Below, piece after piece: positions 1 through 9,521 of a stretch of 59,484 nucleotides of DNA. Below the pieces are notes generated by a model. That model ran no database searches. It saw only the letters and a list, made by a program, of their open reading frames with translations, and had not been told where the DNA came from. Where the stretch lies: NCBI RefSeq assembly GCF_015206895.1, contig NZ_JADEXU010000034.1, positions 1 to 59,484 on the forward strand. The letters run 5' to 3'. The stretch comes from Nostoc sp. LEGE 12450 (GTDB lineage: Bacteria; Cyanobacteriota; Cyanobacteriia; Cyanobacteriales; Nostocaceae). Numbering within the stretch: position 1 is the first letter of the stretch; every line of letters starts with the position of its first letter. The translations under genes and the position numbers were made by a program.

Positions 1-1119
1 CCCCTGCTCCCCTCCCCTCTCATCTCTGGGAAAGTTAGCAACAATTCGACAACCAGCGCCCGGTTTACTAACAATTTCTAGCTGGGCATTTACTGTAGCC
101 ATTCGTTCTCGCATTCCCTGGAGTCCGTATCCGGCAACGGATTGATCGCATTCAAAGCCTTTGCCATTATCTTGGAGTATCAACGATAGCCCCGCCGCCG
201 TTGTTTGAATTCTAATTTGAACAGCTGTGGCATTGGCGTGTTTATAAATATTGGTTAGCCCTTCTTGGATAATGCGATACACAACATGATTTACTGAATC
301 GGAAAGCGGTTGTGATAAATCAATTTTGCAGTATGGTAAGACATCGGTGAGGTGATAGAATTCCTCTGCAAGGTTAGCGATCGCATTTTCGAGTAATTGT
401 CCGTGGAGTGGATCGGAGCGAATTGCCGAAACTGATTCCCGCACCTCTTGCAAGGCTTCAGAACCCAATTTTTTCGCTGCTAATAAAAACGATCGCGCCC
501 GATTAGGATCGGTTTCCCAAAGGGTTAATGCTGTTTCCATTTGCACATTTAGCGCTACGAGAGAATGTCCTAGAGAGTCGTGGATGTCACGCGCAATGCG
601 ATTGCGTTCTTCTAGCGCCACCATTTCCTCGATGCGTTGATTCAGCGCTTTTTGATGTTCTAGCGATCGCCTTAGTTCTGCTTCTGTCTCCTGCAAGCGG
701 CGATTTTGCTCCTGGAGTTGCATTTGTAAGCGACAAAGTTTGAGTTGATGCTCCATCCGGGCAACCACCTCTTCAATCTGAAAAGGTTTGTTAATAAAAT
801 CAACGCCTCCAACCGAAAAGGCTTTCACTTTATCAAATACCTCATTCAACGCACTAATAAAAATGACAGGAATCTCTTGTGTTTGAGGATTAGATTTGAG
901 TCGCTGACATACTTCATAGCCGTTCATTCCGGGCATGGTAATATCGAGCAGAATCAAATCTGGAGGTTGAGCTTGTATACCAATTAACGCCATAGAACCA
1001 TTGGTAACACTCCTCACTTCGTATCCTTGCTCGGTAAGCATTGCTGATAAAAGGCGAAGATTATCTAGAGTGTCATCAACTATGAGAATATCTCCCTTGG
1101 ATGATTGGCTTAATTCCAT
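1..1119 (-). CDS. Response regulator-histidine kinase hybrid (REC plus NarL/DesK-type kinase), cut by the window edge
   Basis: The frame is open from an ATG at 1117-1119 to base 1 with no stop, so the C-terminus lies outside the window. Seen in order: an N-terminal receiver domain (ILIVDDTLDNLRLL, phospho-acceptor in LILLDITMPGMNGYEV, lysine in FINKPFQ), a coiled coil of about 60 residues, a HisKA_3 dimerisation motif (EERNRIARDIHDSLGHSL) and an HATPase_c domain ending in GYGLQGMRERM. Known of the family: such kinases autophosphorylate the HisKA_3 histidine and pass phosphate to LuxR/NarL-type regulators; the fused receiver probably adjusts kinase activity. The last visible codons (PRDERGGEQG) run into a C-rich tandem repeat, so the true end may be close. 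Target unknown. A soluble protein, with no membrane segment visible. Confidence 0.88.
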   Translation of the reverse strand, partial: MELSQSSKGDILIVDDTLDNLRLLSAMLTEQGYEVRSVTNGSMALIGIQAQPPDLILLDITMPGMNGYEVCQRLKSNPQTQEIPVIFISALNEVFDKVKAFSVGGVDFINKPFQIEEVVARMEHQLKLCRLQMQLQEQNRRLQETEAELRRSLEHQKALNQRIEEMVALEERNRIARDIHDSLGHSLVALNVQMETALTLWETDPNRARSFLLAAKKLGSEALQEVRESVSAIRSDPLHGQLLENAIANLAEEFYHLTDVLPYCKIDLSQPLSDSVNHVVYRIIQEGLTNIYKHANATAVQIRIQTTAAGLSLILQDNGKGFECDQSVAGYGLQGMRERMATVNAQLEIVSKPGAGCRIVANFPRDERGGEQG

Positions 1120-1450
1120 ACTTCTCAAAGGGCTAAGAGAGTCGTTAATTATCAAGCTATTGGTAACGTAATGTAAATAAATTATGGATTAGAAATGATA
1201 ATAAATTCCATTCATGTAACAAATCTATTGATGATACTTGTAATTTCCAAGGCACTGATAAATTTACATTTGTTTATATTATTGGTTTATAACCGTTTAC
1301 CTACTTAAGTTATTTTTATGAGTAGTAATTAAAAATAAACTATATACGTAAAAAATTTTATTTTAATTATTTAAAATAATTTTTTCACCATTTTAAATCA
1401 AGTTATAAGCTTATTATTAGCCGTTTTTTAACTTGATTTTTCAAGATTTA

Positions 1451-1497
1451 TTAGCTAGGCAATGTACCAGAGTTAGCTCGGTACATTGCCTAGCTAA
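1451..1497. repeat. Perfect 18-bp inverted repeat (hairpin)
   Basis: The arm at 1451-1468 is the exact reverse complement of 1480-1497 (ends TTAGCTAGG / CCTAGCTAA), with an 11-nt spacer. There is no T-run on either side, so it is a poor intrinsic terminator. It may be a structured leader RNA element, a cruciform or a small palindromic repeat. Confidence 0.85.
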
Positions 1498-1578
1498 ATG
1501 TAGCATTTCTTAAAGTAAAAGGACTTAGGGTATTCTGAACTTTTTAAGAAAAAGATAAATTCAAACTCTCACATAATA

Positions 1579-1620
1579 GGGTAATGTATTAATTCTCAAT
1601 ATTACCCAAGAGGGTAATAT
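1579..1620. promoter_or_regulatory. GGGTAAT box cluster, possible operator
   Basis: ATATTACCC (1599-1607) and GGGTAATAT (1612-1620) form a perfect 9-bp inverted repeat around AAGA. A third direct copy, GGGTAAT, lies at 1579-1585, two helical turns upstream of the last box. The cluster is about 115 bases before the likely start of the kinase at 1735. The arrangement resembles a regulator binding site; the regulator is not known. Confidence 0.45.
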
Positions 1621-1734
1621 CATCTGAGACAGTTAATCTTCTATAATTATGCCAAATAGAATTCATCAAAATTAAGAGGTCTCTGTGTAAATATTATTAC
1701 TCCAATATTGCTGTTTAATTTCAGGAATTCGGAT

Positions 1735-4700
1735 ATGCCTTCTTTCACCCTTCGACTTTCAAAGCTGACTAAAAATGTGCAGTTGCGCCACATTCTTGTA
1801 GTGCCGTTTGTACTGCAAATTTCTCTAGCCGTAGGGCTAACTGGGTGGCTATCAATACACAATGGGCAACGAGCAGTCAATGAAGTTGCAATCCAACTCC
1901 GAAATGAAATCACGGCTCGAATCCAGCAGTACCTAAAGATATATGTTGAAACGCCTCATAAAATCAATCAGCTAAACGCTAATGCCATTAAGCTGGGTGA
2001 ACTCAATATCCAAAAATTATTAACATTAGAACAACACCTTTGGTATCAACTGAAGACCTTTGACACAGTGACAGCAGTTTACGTTGGGTCAGAATATGGT
2101 GAACACGTTGCAGTTCAAAGGGCGGATGATGGTCAGTTTGAGGTGAAACTTTCAGGTAAGTCTACTGGGAATGAAATTCGGATTTATGCCGCAGATCAAC
2201 CAGGACATTACACTCAACTTTTAAGATCCAAGCCTAATTACGATCCTCGGACTCGTCCGTGGTATCAATCGGCAGTTAAGTCTAAGACAGCTAGCTGGGG
2301 TGGAATTTATGAACTGTTTGCTACACCCAAATATGTGCTAAATGCCAGCTTGCCAATCTATGATGATGGTGGCAATCTGCTCGGCGTTGCTGCTGTCGAT
2401 TTTTCACTGACTGGGATTAGTCAATATCTGCGGACTCTCAAAATCGGGCGAACGGGTGAAACTTTCATCCTAGAACGCCAAACAGGATTACTGGTTGGGA
2501 GTTCTGCCACTCAACAACCCTACATAATTGAAAATCCGACGGTCCCAATCATAGATCAGAATCCGGTTCGAGTTCAGGCGATCGCCAGTAGTGATATTTT
2601 GACGCGGCGCACTGCTGATTTTTTGCAGCAACACTTTGTAGACTTAACCCAGATTACCGAAAAACAACAACTAGATTTTGACATTGAGGGTCAACGGCAA
2701 TTTTTACAAATTGTACCGATGAAGCAGCAGGGGTTGGACTGGCTAATCGTCGTGGTTGTCCCAGAACGGGATTTCATGGATCAAATTAATGCGAATACCC
2801 GTTCCACAATTTTACTTTGTCTATGTGCCTTTGCACTTGCAACTGGATTGGGCATTCTTACCGCTCACTGGATTACACAGCCAATTCTCCGACTGGGAAG
2901 TACAGCCAAAGCGATCGCCGCCGGAAACTTAGACCAAAAGGTTTCTGTGAACAGTACAACCGAGCTAAACTCTTTGGCGGAGTCTTTTAACCTTATGGCC
3001 CATCAGTTGCGTGAATCCTTTTTAGCCCTAGCACGAACCAACGAAGAATTAGAAAGCCGAGTCACGCAACGCACCACAGAACTCGGTGAGAAAAATGCCC
3101 AACTTCAAAGGGAAATTCGCGTTAGCGAAACTGCCCAAAGGGGTCGCCGACAAGTAGAAGAAGCACTAAAAACATCCGAAGCAGAACTCCGGTTAATGTT
3201 CGCTGCTATGACTGATATGGTAGTGGTTTTTGATGCAGAGGGACGTTACCAAAAGTATGTGCAAACAAAGTATGTGCTAACACAATCCTTTGCCTATAAG
3301 CCTGATATGGATCGCATTGGCAAAAAAGTTGATGAGGTTTTACCAAAAGAAATCGCCAATTTAATACTCGATGCCATTCAGCAAGCGTTGCATCTGAGAG
3401 AAGAACCCAGAAACCCGGATGGAAGTCGCAAAAATGTTTTTGTTGAATATCACTTATCAAACAAGAATCGAGAAACTTGGTTTTTAGCTAGTGTTTCGCC
3501 ATTATCTGACAATACAGTACTTTGGGTGGCTCGTGATATCACCAAGCAGAAAAAAACCGAAGCCGCGCTCAAGCAAGCCAAAGAAACCGCAGATGCTGCC
3601 AACCTCGCCAAAAGCCAGTTTCTCTCTAATATGAGCCATGAACTGCGGACTCCTCTTAACATCATCCTTGGCTTTACTCAACTGCTGCTGCGAAATCGCT
3701 CGCTCAACTCACAGCAACAGGAATATCTTGACACGATCAACCGCAGTGGCGAAGACTTACTGACCTTAATCAATGATGTATTGGAAATGTCCAAAATTGA
3801 AGCAGGTCGAGTTATCCTCAGCGAAACAAATTTTGATCTCTACGGGCTTTTAGATCGTCTGCAACAAATGTTTGCATTGAAAGCCCAATCGAGAGGATTA
3901 AAACTCATTTTGGAGCGATCGCCAACCATCCCCCAATACATCTGCGCCGATGAGAGTAAATTACGCCAAGTTCTGGTTAATCTACTAGGAAACGCAATTA
4001 AATTTACGCGGATCGGTCAAGTAACCTTGCGGGTAGAAACTCCTAACCAAAACATCACACCAGATGAACCCATCACCCTGAACTTCAGCGTCGAAGATAC
4101 GGGTTGCGGCATTGCTGATTCTGACTTCAATCGTCTATTTGAGCCATTTGTCCAAACAGAGGCGGGACAAAAAGCTCAGGAAGGGACTGGACTTGGATTA
4201 CCCATCAGCCAGCGATTTGTGCAACTCATGGGCGGAGATATCAGGGTGAATAGCACGCTAGGAAAAGGCTCAATTTTTACCTTTGATATCCGAACTCGTG
4301 CAGTAATTATGGATACCTTGCCAACGCCTGCACCAAGTCGGCAAGTTATCGGTTTAGAAAAGGGACAATCCAGCTATCGCATTCTGATTGTTGAGGATAA
4401 ACTAGAAAATCGGCAGCTTCTAGTTGAGTTATTAACACCCGTTGGCTTTGAGGTACGGGAAGCGGTAAATGGTCAAGCTGCGATCGAACTTTGGCAAAAT
4501 TGGTCGCCTCACCTCATTTGGATGGATCTACGGATGCCAATTATGAACGGATTTGAGGCAACCAAATATATTAAAGCAGCAGGCGCTCAAACCCCAGTTA
4601 TCATTGCATTGACCGGAAGCGCATTTGAGGAAGACCGCTTAACAGCGCTGTCTGTAGGTTTTGATGACTTTGTGCGTAAGCCATTTCGGACGACCGTAAT

Positions 4701-5031
4701 TTTTGAAAAGATGGCTGAATATTTGGGTGTTCGTTATGTTTATGCTGATGAACGAGAAAATCAGGAAAAAGCATCGTGGCCTTCTAACGCTTCATTCATC
4801 ACACCTAAATTAACGGTTGCAGATTTAAGCGTTATGCCTAGCGACTGGATTGAGCAACTGCATCAGGCAGCGCTCCGAATAAATGCTAAAGAAATTCTCA
4901 TGCTGATTAAACAAATTCCTGAGCAACACGCTCATCTGATCGAGGCACTAACCAATCTCGTAGACTGCTTCTGCTTTGAAGAAATTATTGCATTAGGGAC
5001 TACCAAAAAAATAAATAAACCAAAAATCTAG
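1735..5031 (+). CDS. Membrane hybrid sensor histidine kinase (dCache-HAMP-PAS-HisKA-HATPase-REC)
   Basis: Start chosen at ATG 1735, which has AGGA 8 bases upstream; a TTG at 1708 in the same frame would add nine residues. Order seen: membrane segment near residue 25, a large periplasmic double-Cache sensor, second membrane segment near residue 360, HAMP linker, coiled coil, PAS domain, HisKA with phospho-histidine about residue 635 (SNMSHELRTPLN), HATPase with N box LLGNAIKFT, DTGCGI and GTGLGLPIS, then a receiver domain with aspartate about residue 931 (IWMDLRMPIMNG) and FVRKPFR. About 100 residues follow the receiver. Known of the family: Cache domains bind small extracellular ligands. It lies convergent to the hydrolase gene, leaving only 36 bases between stops. 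The signal is not predictable from sequence. Confidence 0.9.
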   Translation: MPSFTLRLSKLTKNVQLRHILVVPFVLQISLAVGLTGWLSIHNGQRAVNEVAIQLRNEITARIQQYLKIYVETPHKINQLNANAIKLGELNIQKLLTLEQHLWYQLKTFDTVTAVYVGSEYGEHVAVQRADDGQFEVKLSGKSTGNEIRIYAADQPGHYTQLLRSKPNYDPRTRPWYQSAVKSKTASWGGIYELFATPKYVLNASLPIYDDGGNLLGVAAVDFSLTGISQYLRTLKIGRTGETFILERQTGLLVGSSATQQPYIIENPTVPIIDQNPVRVQAIASSDILTRRTADFLQQHFVDLTQITEKQQLDFDIEGQRQFLQIVPMKQQGLDWLIVVVVPERDFMDQINANTRSTILLCLCAFALATGLGILTAHWITQPILRLGSTAKAIAAGNLDQKVSVNSTTELNSLAESFNLMAHQLRESFLALARTNEELESRVTQRTTELGEKNAQLQREIRVSETAQRGRRQVEEALKTSEAELRLMFAAMTDMVVVFDAEGRYQKYVQTKYVLTQSFAYKPDMDRIGKKVDEVLPKEIANLILDAIQQALHLREEPRNPDGSRKNVFVEYHLSNKNRETWFLASVSPLSDNTVLWVARDITKQKKTEAALKQAKETADAANLAKSQFLSNMSHELRTPLNIILGFTQLLLRNRSLNSQQQEYLDTINRSGEDLLTLINDVLEMSKIEAGRVILSETNFDLYGLLDRLQQMFALKAQSRGLKLILERSPTIPQYICADESKLRQVLVNLLGNAIKFTRIGQVTLRVETPNQNITPDEPITLNFSVEDTGCGIADSDFNRLFEPFVQTEAGQKAQEGTGLGLPISQRFVQLMGGDIRVNSTLGKGSIFTFDIRTRAVIMDTLPTPAPSRQVIGLEKGQSSYRILIVEDKLENRQLLVELLTPVGFEVREAVNGQAAIELWQNWSPHLIWMDLRMPIMNGFEATKYIKAAGAQTPVIIALTGSAFEEDRLTALSVGFDDFVRKPFRTTVIFEKMAEYLGVRYVYADERENQEKASWPSNASFITPKLTVADLSVMPSDWIEQLHQAALRINAKEILMLIKQIPEQHAHLIEALTNLVDCFCFEEIIALGTTKKINKPKI

Positions 5032-5067
5032 ATGCACAAAGCACGTTTGCTTCATCTTTATTAGAGG

Positions 5068-6705
5068 TTATTTATATTGTTTTAGTTCTTCAGATGTCAG
5101 AGATGTAATTAGACTTAACGGTAATGGTTGCTGACTAATTGTATTAATGTATTCTGTACTCAAATATGGAAGGTAACTTGGCTGTCCAGCAATATACGTT
5201 TCAAAGAAAGGAACACTTAAAGCTTTAATATAGCGACGTGCCAAGGCTGGACTTGAACCGACTGCTTGTGTAGGAATAGGAATGCTTGCATTAGGTGATT
5301 CGGCAATCGTAGAAAAGTGTGTCCCGCCATTGATCAGCGTTAAATACTTATTTGAAGTTGTTAACCAAGTAAAAGGCTGAATTTGTTCTAGTAAAGCCGG
5401 AGTAACAGTATCAGAAGTGCCAGATACAATCATTACAGGAATTTTGATTTGGCTAAGGCTAGCCTGACCAAAAATACTTCTACCAACTGGATTAATGACA
5501 ATTGCTGCTTTTATTCTTTCATCCGATAAGTTATATTGAGAATTTGGTAAATTAACACCCAAACATTGAAGTAATAGTGAAACATTTAACGTATCTTCCA
5601 AAGCTGAACAGTCAGCTTTTAATTGCTCAAAATTGATCTTTGCACCGGCTAATGCTAATGCTGTATATCCACCAAATGATTGCCCTATCACACCAACTTG
5701 TTCTAAATTTAAACGTCCTTGAAAGGTTGGATTAGACTTAGATAAACTAGTGAGTTCATCTAGTAAATATTTAATATCTAAAGGTCTGTCAATAAGTTCT
5801 CTAGGATTAGTAACTTGATTTGTTGTACCTTTTAATAAGGCTTGTAGTTGTTTTGAATCACTACCCGGATGTTCTGGAACCGCAACCACAAAACCATAAG
5901 AAGCGAGATGTTCAGCTAGATATGCAAAACTTGTTCTGTCAGAACCAAGTCCATGCGAAATAACAATTATCTTCCGAGGAGTTGGAGCAACTGGGAGGTA
6001 AATATCAGCTAAAAACCTTCTATTACGTGTCAGGTCATTAAGAGTAATGGTTTGCTTTAAGAAACGAAAACTTCCGGTTTTTGCTAAGTCCAGCAAAGGA
6101 ATAGACTCAACCTTAGAAACAGTGATTACATTTTGTTGAGATTCTTCATTAATAAGTGCTACTGCATTTTGAGTTTGATTTACTAAATCTTGTAATGTCT
6201 CTGCTATTTCTAAAGTCTGGTTTAAGTTTATTGAAATTGAGCTTGCAGGAAACTTTTGTAATATATTTAAGAGGGTAAAATCTTTTTGATCTGCGGCTGA
6301 TAAAATTAGTGCCGAGCGAATTGCATAAAAGCCTGACAATCTAGATTCTGTCTGAATAATTTTCCCCAATCTTTGTAATAATCGCTCACCAATTGGTGTA
6401 TAAAGAAACTGCGAGATTTCTACTTCATTTAAGGGAATGCGAGTTAGTAAAACTTTCCGCAGTTGAGTCAGTTGCTTTTTGTCTACATACTGACTATAGC
6501 CGGCAAAATCATCATCTATGTTACCTGTTTTAGCATAGTTTTCCAGCGAACTAATGGGGATAGACCTTTCTAAAACACCATAATTAAATTTTAGGCGCTC
6601 TGCACCGAAAGCGGGATAAGTAGTTAATGTAGGCAGCAATGCCATACTAAAAATTCTTAAAGCCAATTTCTGCCAAACAGTTTTTTTATCGATAAGATGA
6701 GTCAT
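5068..6705 (-). CDS. Secreted alpha/beta hydrolase with N-terminal DUF1400 domain (copy 1)
   Basis: 545 residues from an ATG at 6703-6705. A hydrophobic N-terminus (LPTLTTYPAFGA) looks like an export signal. Residues about 35-130 match the cyanobacterial DUF1400 domain; the C-terminal half is an alpha/beta hydrolase with nucleophile elbow GQSFGGYTAL, a likely acid in SGTSDTVTP and catalytic histidine in GGTHFST, resembling platelet-activating-factor acetylhydrolase and dienelactone hydrolase-like enzymes. Substrate unknown; an ester or lipid is the usual guess. A paralogue with the same domain order lies at 55423-57132 on the plus strand. Expressed alone as far as I can see, with divergent spacing to the glucoamylase gene and a short AT-rich leader. 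Confidence 0.87.
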   Translation of the reverse strand: MTHLIDKKTVWQKLALRIFSMALLPTLTTYPAFGAERLKFNYGVLERSIPISSLENYAKTGNIDDDFAGYSQYVDKKQLTQLRKVLLTRIPLNEVEISQFLYTPIGERLLQRLGKIIQTESRLSGFYAIRSALILSAADQKDFTLLNILQKFPASSISINLNQTLEIAETLQDLVNQTQNAVALINEESQQNVITVSKVESIPLLDLAKTGSFRFLKQTITLNDLTRNRRFLADIYLPVAPTPRKIIVISHGLGSDRTSFAYLAEHLASYGFVVAVPEHPGSDSKQLQALLKGTTNQVTNPRELIDRPLDIKYLLDELTSLSKSNPTFQGRLNLEQVGVIGQSFGGYTALALAGAKINFEQLKADCSALEDTLNVSLLLQCLGVNLPNSQYNLSDERIKAAIVINPVGRSIFGQASLSQIKIPVMIVSGTSDTVTPALLEQIQPFTWLTTSNKYLTLINGGTHFSTIAESPNASIPIPTQAVGSSPALARRYIKALSVPFFETYIAGQPSYLPYLSTEYINTISQQPLPLSLITSLTSEELKQYK

Positions 6706-6830
6706 TACACACCGCTTTAGATATTATATTGATTACGCAATGAGAAAATTAGCTGATCATAAAATTTGATATCGTTGAGGAAAATTTTCTAGAATTTACG
6801 CTTTGATTGTTTAAGTTAATTGCGTGGGAA

Positions 6831-6859
6831 GGCAAGAGGCAATAGGGAATAGGCAATAG
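6831..6859. repeat. Degenerate heptamer tandem repeat
   Basis: Tandem variants of GGCAATA / GGCAAGA in the spacer upstream of the DUF1400 hydrolase gene. The same family recurs at 9411-9428 and, inverted, at 10618-10668. These fit the short tandemly repeated repetitive sequences typical of Nostoc spacers. Confidence 0.7.
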
Positions 6860-6948
6860 AAAAGAAGGCTTTTTGAGTTGTACGAAGGAGGTATTTTTAA
6901 GAAATTAAATATTAGCCATATAATAATTATGTTTTCTGGAAAGATTAA

Positions 6949-9345
6949 TTACTCAACTAAAACTGTATAATCTCGCTGTTCCCATTTGCTACTTTCAATC
7001 CAGAAAAAGGTAAAGTTTATTGGCTGTTGTTGGTTATTTGAAACAGAAATATCTACAAAGTCTACTCCTAATTTTGTGGCAGTCGAAGGTGTATCTTTTA
7101 CGGTTTGCCAATTATCCTGCGACCAATGCAATCGAAAAGAAGCTAAAGCATGAATTCGCAGTGTATAACCTTTTTTAACTTTGTCTATTTGACGGTTAAA
7201 CTTCCACATTTCCAATAATTTGCACTCTTGTCTTTCGGCTAAATAGCGATTCGCCACCTCTGGGATAAAATCAAACACCTGATTGTCATGATTTGAGCGT
7301 AGCAGCTTGATATACTCTGCGTGCGCCCACATTAAAGGCATGGCGGAACCTGTTGGTTTTCCTAAATACATGTGGCTTTCAGGCCTATCTCCTTCATCCC
7401 AAACCTGTTCTGGTAGCAAACAAGTGTCTGAAGCAAATCCTTCCATTGCCTTGATATATGTTTTGACATCGCCACCAACAGCTAATTCATAATGTCCCCT
7501 CTCTCCTGTCAAGAGAGGCCAAGCGCGTCCTTTACCCCAACCAGTGTAAGGACTACCGTCTTCTTGCTGTCCATAGCCGTCGTAGTTGTAACGATGCCAA
7601 CAAGGCCCAACGGGTGTATCTACTTTCAAGACTGCATCAATTACTTTGACGGAATCAACAATAATCGGATCGTCAGGTTTACGAATTCCATAGCGTACTA
7701 GTTGCAAAAAGCCTGCATCCACAATTTCTTTCGCAGGAAATTCTGCTGGTTCACCAGGAGGTTGACTGCTGATTAAAAGAGTTCCCTGATTAGGATTTTC
7801 CTTGGGTTGAGGATTATTAATATCTGTAGGAGTAATGCGGATGTAATGCCGATTGATGCCAGGAACAAGAGTACCTTCAGTAGTAACTGTCCAAACTTCA
7901 ACGTGACATTCTAAAAAATCGGCGTATTCTTCGATAAATTGTGCTGTTACTTCATCCCCATGTTCACGAACAAATTGAGCAGCGCAGATTAAAGCGGCAA
8001 TATTAGATGCCAGTGTAGAAGGTGAATAGCCGCTGTTTTCTTCCCAGCGTTCTTGTTGGGTAGCCGGGCCATGACGAATTAAATAACCTGCTGCCCGTAA
8101 GATCATGGGATAAATATCAAAGTTCAGTGGTATTTTATGTTGGTGCAGTAGCCATGCTAGTAAAATGGGAAATCCCACTTCATCTAGTTGAATACCCTTC
8201 CAGTAAGGTTGCCCATCAACCCAGAAATTTTGGGCAAAACCGCCGTCTTCCTGCTGACTCGTGGCCAGATAAATGAGCGATCGCACTGCTGTTTCTGTCT
8301 CCCCAGCAGCCAATAAACCTGATACACTGCTAACCATATCCCGCGTCCAGACAAGGTGATATCCCCCTTGGTCTTGGTCGTCTTTGGCTTCACCCCAAGG
8401 AATTGCCAGGGAAGCAATTAAAGCACCTGGATAAGTTTTGTCTTCATGGGCCAAAAGCAGACTAATGCTGTGGTGATACAAGTTACCATCATCGAATGAA
8501 ATATTTTCTAATGGTTTGATGCCCTGGCGCGATCGCTTCCACTGTTCGATATAATGTTGCTTCTGCTGTTGAAAAGGAATATTTAGCGATTGAAACAGTG
8601 TGGAAATTGCATTGTGCAGAGTTGTGCCAAATGCCAGTCCCAAAGTGAACTCGTGACTCTCATTTAGATTTAGTTGTCCAGTCAAAGCAATGTTGCCATC
8701 CAAAGCACAGTCAAACTCCCAATCCATCTGGAAATTATCAGCTAAGTCTGTCCACCCATCACTTTGACCGACGTAACCACATGAAAGACGGCTGAAGGGA
8801 ACCGTTGCACCTAGCACCATCCATCTTCCTGCTTTCTCGGCCGTTAGAATCCGATGTCCAGCAACTTCTATGACGTAACCATTGTTACCTCTGCCGCCAA
8901 CTTCCAAATGTGGCGCACACAAAGCGTATAGCTGGATTTGCGAGATAAACTCGCGCTCTCCTATTAACTTTGTATGTTGTAAAATACAGGATAAATGCGG
9001 GTCAGCAATCACTTCTTTGATCGCAGCATAACGCCCTTGTGGATCGGAATTAGTGACACGGTATCCTAAACCATGAGTCCACATCTGTTCAACTTTTGAT
9101 TCCAGATGGCGTTTCTCGTCATGGAAAAAGCTTTTGCCATCAGAAATTAGATATTGCAAATCTCGAATTTGGGGTCTGTCTACTGTGGGATGGTAGACTT
9201 CGGTCACAACACCCTTGCAAACAGTAAACCAAACGCGACTAGAGGTAAAATAAGCTGTTCCGACTGCTTCTTTATTGGCATGAGCCCATCGAGGCTCAAT
9301 ACCTGGTGAACCAAAAGCCTGTTCTTGACCAATAATCTTTACCAT
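6949..9345 (-). CDS. Glucan 1,4-alpha-glucosidase (GH15 glucoamylase)
   Basis: 798 residues from an ATG at 9343-9345. The N-terminal ~270 residues look like the beta-sandwich domain of prokaryotic GH15 enzymes; the (alpha/alpha)6 barrel follows, with YHLVWTRDMV, GWGKGRAWPLLTGERGHYEL and WAHAEYIKLLRS as family signatures. No signal peptide is visible, so it probably acts in the cytoplasm on glycogen or maltodextrins, releasing glucose. Length is normal for the bacterial family. The next genes on the same strand are a cation efflux protein and a glucose-dehydrogenase-like enzyme, which suggests a local sugar-use group, although spacers of about 180-200 bases make one operon uncertain. Confidence 0.92.
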   Translation of the reverse strand: MVKIIGQEQAFGSPGIEPRWAHANKEAVGTAYFTSSRVWFTVCKGVVTEVYHPTVDRPQIRDLQYLISDGKSFFHDEKRHLESKVEQMWTHGLGYRVTNSDPQGRYAAIKEVIADPHLSCILQHTKLIGEREFISQIQLYALCAPHLEVGGRGNNGYVIEVAGHRILTAEKAGRWMVLGATVPFSRLSCGYVGQSDGWTDLADNFQMDWEFDCALDGNIALTGQLNLNESHEFTLGLAFGTTLHNAISTLFQSLNIPFQQQKQHYIEQWKRSRQGIKPLENISFDDGNLYHHSISLLLAHEDKTYPGALIASLAIPWGEAKDDQDQGGYHLVWTRDMVSSVSGLLAAGETETAVRSLIYLATSQQEDGGFAQNFWVDGQPYWKGIQLDEVGFPILLAWLLHQHKIPLNFDIYPMILRAAGYLIRHGPATQQERWEENSGYSPSTLASNIAALICAAQFVREHGDEVTAQFIEEYADFLECHVEVWTVTTEGTLVPGINRHYIRITPTDINNPQPKENPNQGTLLISSQPPGEPAEFPAKEIVDAGFLQLVRYGIRKPDDPIIVDSVKVIDAVLKVDTPVGPCWHRYNYDGYGQQEDGSPYTGWGKGRAWPLLTGERGHYELAVGGDVKTYIKAMEGFASDTCLLPEQVWDEGDRPESHMYLGKPTGSAMPLMWAHAEYIKLLRSNHDNQVFDFIPEVANRYLAERQECKLLEMWKFNRQIDKVKKGYTLRIHALASFRLHWSQDNWQTVKDTPSTATKLGVDFVDISVSNNQQQPINFTFFWIESSKWEQRDYTVLVE

Positions 9346-9410
9346 AATTTATTGTGCCGATAAGCTTTGAGTGCTATTTGGAAACGCTGTAAATAATTGT
9401 CGTTGGGATA

Positions 9411-9428
9411 AGGCAATAGGCAATAGGT
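9411..9428. repeat. GGCAATA tandem repeat
   Basis: Two full GGCAATA units plus a partial one, in the spacer between the CDF transporter and the glucoamylase gene. Same family as 6831-6859. Confidence 0.6.
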
Positions 9429-9521
9429 ATAAGGGTTTTAGGCTAGCTCATTTTTCTTTACATAGTTTGATTTTATTGTGCTAACTTACTTAGTGGATAT
9501 TTATCTAAACAAAATTCTCCT

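Larger units (their letters stand above)
1120..1734. other. AT-rich divergent spacer with two strong inverted repeats
   Basis: A 615-base spacer between two divergently transcribed kinase genes. It has no coding potential that I can see. It is very AT-rich from about 1180 to 1440. It holds an 18-bp perfect stem at 1451-1497 and a cluster of GGGTAAT boxes at 1579-1620, listed separately. Promoters for both kinases must lie here, but I cannot place -10/-35 boxes with confidence. Confidence 0.6.
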
